This document shows positions 33,876-44,001 of a stretch of 64,000 nt of DNA, one piece after another; positions within the stretch are counted from its first letter, which is position 1, and each line of letters opens with the position of its first letter. Below the pieces are notes generated by a model, which did no database searches, was not told the DNA's origin, and was given only the letters and a program-made list of their open reading frames with translations. The translations under genes were made by a program, and so were the position numbers. Source of the stretch: Lantana camara (lineage: Eukaryota; Streptophyta; Magnoliopsida; Lamiales; Verbenaceae); the NCBI GenBank assembly GCA_037501455.1, contig CM074864.1, forward strand, positions 30,840,001 through 30,904,000. The letters run 5' to 3'.

Positions 33876-36006
33876 ATTTCGTTCGAGGTCTTTTCCGATC
33901 ACAAGAGCCTCCAATGAATGGGTGGATGGGCGGATGGGCCTTGCAAACCCGCCACCAACCCGGAGGAAAAAGGTGTAAATGTTATTGAATGCGCACGAAA
34001 GAATGATATGCATGAAAAGAAAGAATGAATGAATGTTAATGTAGTACACGAGGTGTTGGTTGGAGATAATGCACGCCCACTCGCCGGGCCATTAATGACC
34101 TAATGTTAATGAATTGTTATAATCCCTTTTGATGATTTCTATTTGCCCACTTGGGAAATCCTTTAAAAACCTCACTTGGGATTATAGCTTGCATGTGATT
34201 GTTAAATTCTGTTGTATATTATAATTATGCCCTGCTTTTATACCCACCAGTCCCTTTTGGACTGAACCCGTTTGGCTTTCAGTTGTGTTGTGCAGGCGTC
34301 AAGGGAGCTAGGCGGGATTTCGAGTCATAGGTTCTACTTTCATCTTTTAACCCTTGTATTTTGGTCTTACACTCGCATATTGCACGTTGCTAGGCGGGAA
34401 TACAAGTCGTCTAGGTCTTGCATTTATGTTTAGCACTTCCTTTTGTCTCATATTCATACTCTTGTTGATATTTTGCTTATGATTATAGTTTTAGTTTGGA
34501 GCGTTATGATTTTTGTAGGCCATGAGCGCCGTTGATTATGTAATGCTTTTGTATATCTATTTTTGGAGCTTGGTGGCTCATTGTATATGCTATGTTATTC
34601 TTGCTTCCGCGAATTTTATTTAACTCTGATTTTATGATTCTTGCACTGTTTGGTTTAAGGGTTAGTCCCGAGCCAAATCACGGCGAACGGGGACATACAC
34701 ACACTCTATGCTAGGCGGGACTAACCCTTGAACCATAACATCAGAGTAATTGCAAATACGGAAGCAATAACTATCTATTACATAAACAATGAGTAAACAA
34801 AATCCAAAAAAAAATGATACATATACATTATCAAAAGCCGTCATGGCTTAACAAACAAGTACGCTCCAATAGCAACATTCATATACAATGATCACAAGTG
34901 CAAAATGCGAGTGTAAGACCAATAAACAAAAGGACTAGAAACGAAAACAAGACCTAAGACTCGAAATCCCGCCTAGCTCCCCTGACACCTGCACAAAACA
35001 ACTGAAAGCCAAACGGGTTCAGTCCAAAAGGGACTGGTGGGTATAAAAGCAGGGCATAATAATATATGACTGTAATTAAACATTCACTTGCAAGTTATAA
35101 TCCCAAATGAGGTTTTTAAAGAATTTCCCAAGTGGGTGAATAGAAGTCATCCCCGAGCGTAAGGTGTCACATCCCCCGCACCGAGACCCGACCCGAATAT
35201 GAAATGAACGATCCATACCCGAGCTAAATCACGGCGAACGGGGACAAACACACACTCTATGCTAGGCGGGCTAACCCTTAACCATACGAATCAGAGAAAA
35301 TCAATAAAGCGGAAGCAATAAACGAGCAAAGCATATCATATATATACCACGAGCATCCAAGCTCCAAAATATAATTCATATACATCAATGCAAGCCATCA
35401 CGACCCAAAACATGTGTTTCAATCGTGGGACTAGTGTGAGGGTTTCCCGTCAGCCCTTGCCTCCTCGGGTCCCCACTCACACCAAGCCCCTGGGCCCCAA
35501 TCAGTGTGAACATTCATTCATTCTCGCCAAAACATTTGAACCTACCAAATGTTTTGGCGAGAATGAATGAATGTTCACAATGAATGGGGCCCAGGGGCTT
35601 GGTGTGAGTGGGGAACCGAGGAGGCATGGGCTGACGGGAAACCCTCACACTAGTACCACCAATGAACGGCGTAACCGGACCTCGTTAGGAGTTAGCGAGG
35701 AATGGACGCTGAGTGCCATCTGGGGAGTCATGTTCCCCTTTTGGTCCATGAATGGGTGGATGGGCCTTGCAAACCCGCCACCAACCCGGAGGAAGAAGGT
35801 GTAAATGTTATTGAATGCGCGCGAAAGAATGTTATGCATGAAAAGAAAGAAAGAATGAATGAATGAATGTTAATGAATGTTAATGAATTACACGAGGTGT
35901 TGGCTGGAGATAATGCACGCCCACTCGCCGGGCCACTAATGACCTTGACCTAATGTAAATGAATCGTTATAACCCCTTTTGATGATTTCTATTCACCCAC
36001 TTGGGA
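33876..36006. mobile_element. Mosaic of F- and E-family LTR pieces in both orientations
   Basis: Segments: about 33912-34385 F family, plus strand (matches 6490-6960 of LTR K). 34386-34666 E family, plus strand (inverse of about 29395-29690). 34667-35147 F family, minus. 35148-35410 F family 3' end, minus. 35411-35538 F family, minus. 35546-36005 F family, plus (matches 6300-6745). No coding sequence. The order and strands do not correspond to any single LTR; each joint is abrupt. Confidence 0.8.
35425..35661. repeat. Large palindrome, arms about 115 bp, 7-bp loop
   Basis: The left arm ends CCAAAACATTTG (35538), the loop is AACCTAC (35539-35545), and the right arm starts CAAATGTTTTGG (35546). 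The innermost 33 bases on each side pair perfectly, and the match continues at about 95% by eye to the CTAGTGTGAGGGTTTCCCGTC block at the outer end. Confidence 0.9.
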
Positions 36007-39000
36007 TGTAACACCCGAGCGTAAGGTGTCACATCCCCCGCACCGAGATTCGACCCGAATATGAAATGGACGATCCATACCCGAACCAAATCACGGTGAA
36101 CGGGGACAAACACACACTCTATGCTAGGCGGGCTAACCCTTAACCATACGAATCAGAGAAAATCAATAAAGCGGAAGCAATAAACGAGCAAAGCATATCA
36201 TATATATACCACGAGCATCCAAGCTCCAAAATATAATTCATATACATCAATGCAAGCCATCACGGCCCAAAACATGTGTACGCTCCAATAACATATCCAT
36301 ATACAATAATCAGAAGTGTGAGATGTAAGTGTAAGACCAAAGTATAGAGCTAGAGACGAATGCAAGACCTAGGACTCGTATTCCCGCCTAGCTCTCTCGA
36401 CACCTGCACCAACCAGCTGAAAACCAAACGAGTTCAGTCCAAAAGGGACTGGTGGGTATAAAACATTGGCGTAAATATAATATATAACGGAATTTAAACA
36501 ATCACATGCAGATTATAATCCCAAACGAGGTTTTAGAAACGGTTCCCAAGTGGGAAAAATAGAGGAATCATCGGAAGGGATTATAATGGTCAATTTTACA
36601 ATAGGTCATTAGTGGCCCGGCGAGTGGGCGTGCATCAACTCCAACCAACACCATGTGTGATTCAATCAATCATTCATTCATTAAGTCTTTCATGCATATC
36701 ATTCTTTTGTGCTCAATCAATCGATTCTATTCAATCGGTCATATACACCTTCTTCCTCCGGGTTGGTGGGCGGGCTTGCAAGACCCGTCCACCCAATCAT
36801 TGGCCAAAAGGGGTTACATGACTCCCCAGATGGCACTCAGCTCCCTTTCCCCGCCAATCTCCTGACGAGGTCCGGTACCGCTGTTCAATAGTGGGAACTA
36901 GTGTGAGGGATCACCGTCAGCCCATGCTTCCTCGGATAGCCACTCACACCAAGAACCCCGGGCCCCAATCAGTGCAATCAATCAATCAATACTCGCCAAA
37001 ACATTTGGTAGGATTCAAGAAATAAGAGTTTTACGTTTGCAATCGTTTACTCGATAAAAGACTCAATATATATATATATACCGTATCACTTTGGCTTAAA
37101 GCTTTTCACATAGGGGGATATATCGGGTCGTTTTATCTAAGTAGTAGAGAAACCCACCTTGTACCGACAAAAGAAGATACGAAAGCCTCAAGGATTGGCC
37201 TTGTCTCCAACGGGATCGAAATCTGTGCAAGAAAGGTAAAGTGAGACTCAAAATGACCAATTAAGACGCTCGGCAATGAAATGATTATGACATGAGCGTA
37301 TAAAAGATATAATTATGTTATGAAATGTTCATGTGCATGATTAAGAAATTGAATTTATATAATCAAGTCCTTTCCTCATTCATTCACGTTCGTTCAAATC
37401 ATAATTCACATTTTCAATCAACTTAATTCAAGAAATTCAAATATAATCAAAGTACAAATTAAATCACATTTAAAATTAGAACATAAACATTTAAACATAT
37501 TCAATCGCATTTACAATTAGAAAATAAACAATTAAATACATTCAATTAAATTTAGGAAATTAAATAAAACATGAAATAGGTAACATTTAATTTAAATAAT
37601 TTAATTAAATCAAATAACATTTAATATTTACTAAACATATATAAATATATATAATTATATATAATATATATTAATATATATATATATATATATATATAAC
37701 ACATGCATGCAAATTACATTTATATATATATAAACATGCATACGTACAGCACATGCATGCAAATTCTTACTTAAAACCAATTTACATGCATGCATTACAC
37801 TATAGCACCACCAAATTCCTTGCATGAAACATTCCCCAGCCACGTACTGTAATTACACATGCATTACATGCAATTAAAAGAAAGAAATTCAAGCAGCAAG
37901 GAAGGAAAGGAAAGCAATCAGCAGCAGCAGCAACAGCTTCAAGGAAACACAACAAGCATGGAAAATTACAAGGTGACACCCCCGTGTCACCTTTAAAGAA
38001 CAAACCGAGACACCCCCGTGTCTCGGTACAGAGAAAACCCCCCCTCGTGCACGCCCGTTACCAGCTGAAAAGGGACAGAAAGACACCCCCGTGTCACAGC
38101 GTGACTTTTCTTCAAAGTTTTCTCAATGATCCAAAGTTGATATCTCATAAATACTTCAACTACCATGCAATTAATGATCATAAATGAAAAGAAGATATCA
38201 TAACAATCATTCTCAAGCTTGGAATCATTCAAATCCATCAAGAATTGGAGAAGATCGAAAGAAATGCCCAAAAACCCCCCTATCCAAGATCAGCCGAAAA
38301 ATGCATGAAACCATGATCAAATTTGGGGATGAATGAATGAAAATGACCAGGAATGAACATATAATACAACCCTAAGCTTACCTTGTTGATTGGATGAGGA
38401 TTGGATGAGATTTGAGCTCCAAAATCTCCAAGGAACCAAGGGTTACGGGAAAGAACTGGAGAGCAGAGACTTTGGCTGTGATTTGTGAATTGTGAGAGGG
38501 TTGGTTCGGTTAGGGCTTGGTACAGCAGATTAGGTGGTTGAGTTAGGGTTCTATAGCCTCAAACCATGGTTAATTTGGTCAACAATTGAATAAGTTATGG
38601 CCATTTTAGTGTAACAAGGTCAGATTCGTCGCCGTTTCGTTTTTCGGTTGAAATTCGGAGGTTCAATTGACGTTAGAAAAATATAAGGCTAAGTTTACTA
38701 AACTCGAATTTTCGTTACGAGTTCAGCGAAGTTAACGGAACTCGAATCCGAGTTCCCGAGCTCAAGATATTAAATACGGAACCAAGGGTGCGCTAAGTGC
38801 TCATTAGCCCCCGACTTGGATTCCACAATTCAAATTAAATCCGAAACACAAGCAAATGAATTCGAAAATACGAAACGAACAAATATTCATGTACAAGACA
38901 CGTATAAGTTCAACATATTAAATTCGCACAAAATTTCGGTATCAATTCAAATAGAAACGAAGCACTCAAACGCAATGAAACAATAAAAGCCATAACATTA

Positions 39001-39060
39001 ACAAAAATAACCAACTAATTTCATTTATAATATATTACATATAATATGCATGCATACACC
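36007..39060 (-). mobile_element. F-family LTR, minus strand, 5' end missing
   Basis: Starts TGTAACACCCGAGCG (LTR 3' end) at 36007 and runs through the same blocks as LTR K in reverse. Palindromes lie at 37970-38100 and the donor-like CAACAAG|GTAAGC at about 38381. The usual TGT(G/A)AC 5' start is not reached; the sequence switches at about 39060 into the next LTR through ACCTTAGGATGTAAC. Confidence 0.82.
37970..38100. repeat. Palindrome cluster GTGACACCCCCGTGTCAC in LTR F
   Basis: Two strong palindromes with the core GACACCCCCGTGTC (37970-37991, and 38005-38026 with CCGA/TCGG arms), a degraded copy around 38045, and a third at 38083-38100. Confidence 0.85.
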
Positions 39061-39066
39061 TTAGGA

Positions 39067-40826
39067 TGTAACACCCTTAACGCAAGGGCACTACATCCCC
39101 TCCACTATAGTTCAATCCACATATGGAACGGGCACCCATACATGAATCAAGCCTATAGCGAACGGGAGACAATAAAACACTACCCTAGCTAGGCGGGATA
39201 CCCTCAAATAATACAACAATCCAAAATAAAACCGGAAGCATAAAGTTATACATTCACTCCATTACATAATTACATCACCATCCGTCAGTTATCAAACATA
39301 GGTCATGATATATATATTTTAGTCAAGTTCACCAAAAGTTCCAAATGCTCATAACATGTACCAAAATACCAGAGACCAACGCTAGACTCCCAAAAGCGTA
39401 AAATGGACTCAAATCCCGCCTAGCACTCGATCTTCATGACCTGAAAGTTGTGAGGTGTCAGTCTATGAAAGACTGAGTGAGGGGTTATAATTTAAAAGCG
39501 CAAATACCATGCAAATTGTAAACTCGGGTAAGATTTTCATAAACAATATTAGTTTAATAAATAAACAAGGCTCGCCCGAGGTTACAATCATTCCATTTTC
39601 AATTCAGTTATTTCAATACAATTCAATAATCAGTGGCCCGGCGAGTGAGGGCAAATCTCCAACCAATCTCCAACAGTGTACATTAATTCCATTTTATCAA
39701 TTAAGTGATCAGGCAATCAATTCAGTGCACAAATAGACAGTTTCAATCAATCCATCCTTCTTCCTCCGGGTGATGGGGGATTGCAAGGCCCCGCCATCCA
39801 ATCTCATTGAGTATAGGGTTCATGATTCCCTATACCCGGAACTCCTTCCTCCACTAATCTCCTAGTGGATTCAGGGGTCATCCCGTAATTTGGTGAGGAT
39901 AGTGCAAGAGTTGCCCGTCGGCCCTTGCCTTCCCGGTTGGCTCAATACACTACCCTCGGGCCCTCTGTGAACATGTTTTACTCGCCAAAACAATCAATCA
40001 ATCCAATTCAATATCAATTCAATAACTCGGTACAATACCAATCAAACAATAAAGGAATAATTCAATTTTTTTTGGAAAACTATAGATATAATTATTTGTT
40101 TTGGTCCAAAGCCACATAGGGTTGTAGGGTTCAATATAATTAGAAATAACCTCACCTTTACCAACACAAGAAGAAAGGATACACCTTATGGAGCGTGTTC
40201 CTCGTCTCCCGGACCGTGATCTGTGTAACAAAGGGACAAGTGTACATAAGACTCTACCCTTATGAACCAACGAAGACGAACGGCATGTTCCAATAATGTT
40301 ACTTATACAATTTCAATCAATAATGATCATGACATGTTCAATTTAGCAATTTGAGATAATAATGATCAAATAGGGCATAAAAGTTATATAATTCACATAT
40401 GGGAACCAAGAAAGTGAAAGAAATGCAATAGGAAAGATTTTGGTGAAGTTTAGGAACACTTGACAATTTTGGGAAAATGCACATGTTGTGGGAAAACTGT
40501 AATATCTTAAATTCTAGAAGTGGGAATTGAGTTTTGCTTGTTGGAAATGAAAGTAGACACATAGACCTTTCCAACGCTATATGACACGCTTTCTAATTCA
40601 AACCGAGGTGAAAATGGCATTCGTCCGAAGTTGGGCAAAATGCAGGAAAGTGACACGCCCGTGTCGTCAATACAAGGCAAACCGTGACACCCCCGTGTCA
40701 CGGTACAGAAAATCAAAGCAACATGCACCCCCGTGTCGCCAGCACAAAGCAAAGTTGACACCCCCGTATCAGCTGTGCGTAACAGAAAAAACAGGGGAGA
40801 AACAGGGGTTTCCATGCAAAACCAAT
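39067..40826 (-). mobile_element. G-family LTR, minus strand, 5' part missing
   Basis: Starts TGTAACACCCTTAACG at 39067. Colinear with the left part of LTR B (14631 onwards), including the GTGATGGTGGGATTG-like and CTCCTAGYGGATTCAGG blocks, but a different copy. A palindrome cluster lies at 40650-40773. The sequence ends at about 40826, where integrase coding sequence begins in plus orientation. Confidence 0.8.
40650..40773. repeat. Palindrome cluster in LTR G
   Basis: GTGACACGCCCGTGTCGTC (40650), a palindrome with core GACACCCCCGTGTC at 40682-40703, CACCCCCGTGTCGCC (about 40727) and GACACCCCCGTATCAG (about 40756). Confidence 0.85.
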
Positions 40827-41450
40827 CCCCAAACCGACGGTCAATCCGAGAGGGTGATAAGATATTTAGAAGATTTGCTCCGGTCGTGTGCTTTGGATTT
40901 TTCAAATTCATGGTGTGACCAACTCCCCTTGATTGAATTTGCTTATAACAATAGCTATCAATCCTCTATCAGCATGGCTCCGTATGAATTACTTTATGGA
41001 CGAAAATGTCGGTCCCCGTTATATTTTGATCTAGAGGAATGGAAGTGGACAAAACAAGAGGGAGTAAAGAAGGAAGGAAAACTGGAGAAACCTTCTAAAG
41101 CCGTGGAAGCTATGATTGAAAAGGTTCAGTTTATACAACAACGAATGAAAGCTGCACAAGATAGACAGAAAAGCTACGCCGATATCCGTAGACGGGATCT
41201 TAAGTTTGAAGTTGGAGATCGGGTTTTCTTGAAAGTATCTCCAAGAAAGGGGTTTTCTCGTATTGGAAAGGGAGGAAAGCTTAACCCTCGCTATTTGGGT
41301 CCATTCGAGATTCTTGAGAGAATTGGGGAAGTGGCTTACAGATTGGACCTACCCCCTAATATTACCGGGATTCACAATGTTTTTCACGTATCTCAGCTCA
41401 GGAAGTATTATCCGGATGAAACAGAAATTCTCCCCGTTGAAGAGGTTGAG
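40827..41450 (+). pseudogene. Gypsy integrase C-terminal fragment, plus strand
   Basis: From [17 protein letters not shown] through AYNNSYQSSISMAPYE, RKSYAD-type linker, [13 protein letters not shown] and the GPF module ([36 protein letters not shown]) to LPVEEVE. The integrase Glu is kept; the two catalytic Asp are upstream and absent. The fragment is fused at its start to LTR G sequence in the same open frame, and at its end to ACCACTTAAGGA plus an F LTR end. It overlaps the 33347-33875 fragment in the PQTDGQ-to-DLEEW part, so the two come from different copies. Confidence 0.9.
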
Positions 41451-41462
41451 ACCACTTAAGGA

Positions 41463-43134
41463 TGTAACACCCGAGCGCAAGGTGTCACATCCCCCGCACC
41501 GAGACCCGACCCGAATATGAAATGGACGATCCATACCCGAGCAATATCACGGCGAACGGGGACATACACACACTCTATTCTAGGCGGGACTAACCCTTGA
41601 ACCATAAAATCAGAATAAACATTAAAGCGGAAGCAATAAACGAACATACATCATCTATACATTCAATGAGCATCAAAACTCCAAAAATAAGTCATAAACA
41701 TTACCAATTGCCGTCACGGCTCGAAACAACCAATACGCTCCATTTTTAAACAATACGATGATCCAACGTGCAATATGCGAGTGTAAGACCAAAATACAAG
41801 GGTTAAAAGATGAAAGTAGGACCTATGACTCGAAATCCCGCCTAGCTCCCTTGACGCCTGCACAACACAACTGAAAGCCAAACGGGTTCAGTCCAAAAGG
41901 GACTGGTGGGTGTAAAAGCAGGGCATAATTATAATATACAACGGAATTTAACAATCACATGCAAGCTATAATCCCAAGTGAGGTTTTTAAAGGATTTCCC
42001 AAGTGGGCAAATAGAAATCATCAAAAGGGATTATAACAATTCATTAACATTAGGTCATTAATGGCCCGGCGAATGGGCGTGCATTATCTCCAAGCAACAC
42101 CTCGTGTACTACATTAACATTCATTCATTGTTTCTTTTCATGCATATCATTCTTTCGTGCGCATTCAATAACATTTACACCTTCTTCCTCCGGGTTGGTG
42201 GCGGGTTTGCAAGGCCCATCCACCCATTCATTGACCAAAAGGGGAACATGACTCCCCAGATGGCACTCAGCGTCCATTCCTCGCTAACTCCTAACGAGGT
42301 CCGGTTACGCCGTTCATTGGTGGGACTAGTGTGAGGGTTTACCGTCAGCCCTTGCCTCCTCGGGTCCCCACTCACACCAAGCCCCTGGGCCCCATTCAGT
42401 GCATAACATTCATTCATTCTCGCCAAAACATTAGGTAGGATTCATTAAATAAGGGCTTTACGTTTGCAATCATTTACTCGAGAAAAGACTCAATATATAT
42501 ATATATCGTATTACTTTGGCTTAAAACCTTTCACATAGGGAGATATATCGGGTCGCTTTATCTAAGTAGAAGAGAAACCCACCTTAAACCGCAGAAAGGA
42601 GCAAACACAAGCCTCACTGACCGGCCTCGTCCAACGGACTCAAAATCTGTGCAAGAGAGGTGAGGTGAGACTCAATATGACCAAATAAGACGCTCGGCAA
42701 TGAAATGATTATGATATGAATGTATAAGAGATGCTATAATGTAATGGACACGTTCATGTGCACTATTAAAGTCTTAAGGACATATAAACGTTCAATTCAT
42801 TCATTCAATAAAGCACTCGTATTCAAACGAGTTCATATCCTTCACATTTCACGTCAAAGGAATTTAAATTATATAATCAAGTCGTTCAATCTTTCATTCG
42901 AATTCATAATTTCACATTTTCAATCAAATTAATTCAAGGAATTCAAATATAATCAAAGCACCAATTAAATCACATTTACATTTAGAACATAAACAATTTA
43001 ACATATTCAATTGCATTTACAATTAGGATTTAAACAATTAAATACATTCAATTAGATTTCGAAAATTGAATAAAACATGAAATAGGTAACAATTAAATTC
43101 TATATTTCAATTAAATCAATTATCATTTTATATA
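41463..43134 (-). mobile_element. F-family LTR 3' portion, minus strand
   Basis: Starts TGTAACACCCGAGCG at 41463, preceded by ACCACTTAAGGA, the remnant of a PBS end and its spacer. Colinear with 36007-37600 and with LTR K reversed. It ends in AT-rich sequence at about 43134, where an E-family tip begins. Confidence 0.85.
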
Positions 43135-43266
43135 TAATAATATAATATAATAAAATAATAACAATTATAATAAAAATTAAATATAGAACACGTAAAAACA
43201 ATTAATTCGCGCAAATTAGTAAACACATACATCGTACCTTTACGTCCGAGAAATCGGGGCGTTACA
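43135..43266 (-). mobile_element. E-family LTR 5' tip, 132 bp, minus strand
   Basis: The last 132 bp match 32963-33094 almost base for base and end CGGGGCGTTACA at 43266. It is followed by TTTCA (43267-43271), the inverse of the TGAAA target duplication seen at 44002. Confidence 0.85.
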
Positions 43267-43387
43267 TTTCACATAAGCACCAAATGTCTATCAAATTAAG
43301 GCATAAATCCACATAAGTCATGCAAGGAAAGGTAAATCGTGCACTCTCGTACCAAACTTTACCTTGATCGGGAAGCGGGGCGTCACA
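43267..43387 (-). mobile_element. LTR H 5' end, inverted relative to the rest of H
   Basis: On the minus strand it begins TGTGACGCCCCGC at 43387 and ends CTTATGTGAAA at 43267. The remainder of H starts at 44002 with TGAAAAACATG in plus orientation. The shared TGAAA is the target duplication of the E insertion. Confidence 0.85.
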
Positions 43388-43767
43388 GTGTGGGTGTGCG
43401 TTAGCCCCCCTCACTCAGTCGAGTTTTGACTGACCCCTTCCTTTTAACACTTTAGTTGCAGGTTTCTCGAGCTAGGCGGGGAAGTGCGTTGGTCGTGTCG
43501 TACTTTCGAGTTTAAGTTGAGTCAGCATATTTACCTATTGCATTTTGATTACTATCATGAATTGTATTTGAATTCTCATTATGTCTTATGGAGATTATGA
43601 ACTTTTGATGTATATACTTGACCTATTTTTGGGCCGTCAGGCCGTTGTATATGATGTATATGTTAGTATAGAGCTCCTTTTCAATCCTTATGTTGTTGCT
43701 TCCGCATTCTTATCTGTTTGTTTTGCGAGCTCTGTTTGAGTTATAGCCCCGCTTAGCCTAGCGTGTG
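43388..43767 (+). mobile_element. Inverted segment of the element A 5' LTR (380 bp)
   Basis: This is the reverse complement of about 16738-17116 of the A 3' LTR. It begins GTGTGGGTGTGCG, so on the A strand it ends in CACAC directly beside the H LTR start. The same CACAC follows the other end of H at 47026-47030. Confidence 0.92.
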
Positions 43768-44001
43768 AGTATAATCATTAAATTAATAATATAATAATTA
43801 AACATATATATATATATATATATGATACGAAATATATATATATATAATTAATAATATTAAAATAAAATATTATAATATAATATAATAAAATAATAACAAT
43901 TATAATAAAAATTAAATATAGAACACGTAAAAACAATTAATTCGCGCAAATTAGTAAACACATACATCGTACCTTTACGTCCGAGAAATCGGGGCGTTAC
44001 A
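43768..44001 (-). mobile_element. E-family LTR 5' tip, 234 bp, minus strand
   Basis: Near-identical inverted copy of 27865-28097, differing mainly in TA-run length (43806-43824). It ends CGGGGCGTTACA at 44001 and is followed by TGAAA (44002-44006). Confidence 0.9.

Noticed and set aside
33347..41450. The two plus-strand integrase pieces as exons of one gene
   Set aside because: They overlap in the same protein region (PQTDGQ to DLEEW) and differ in sequence, so they come from two different elements.
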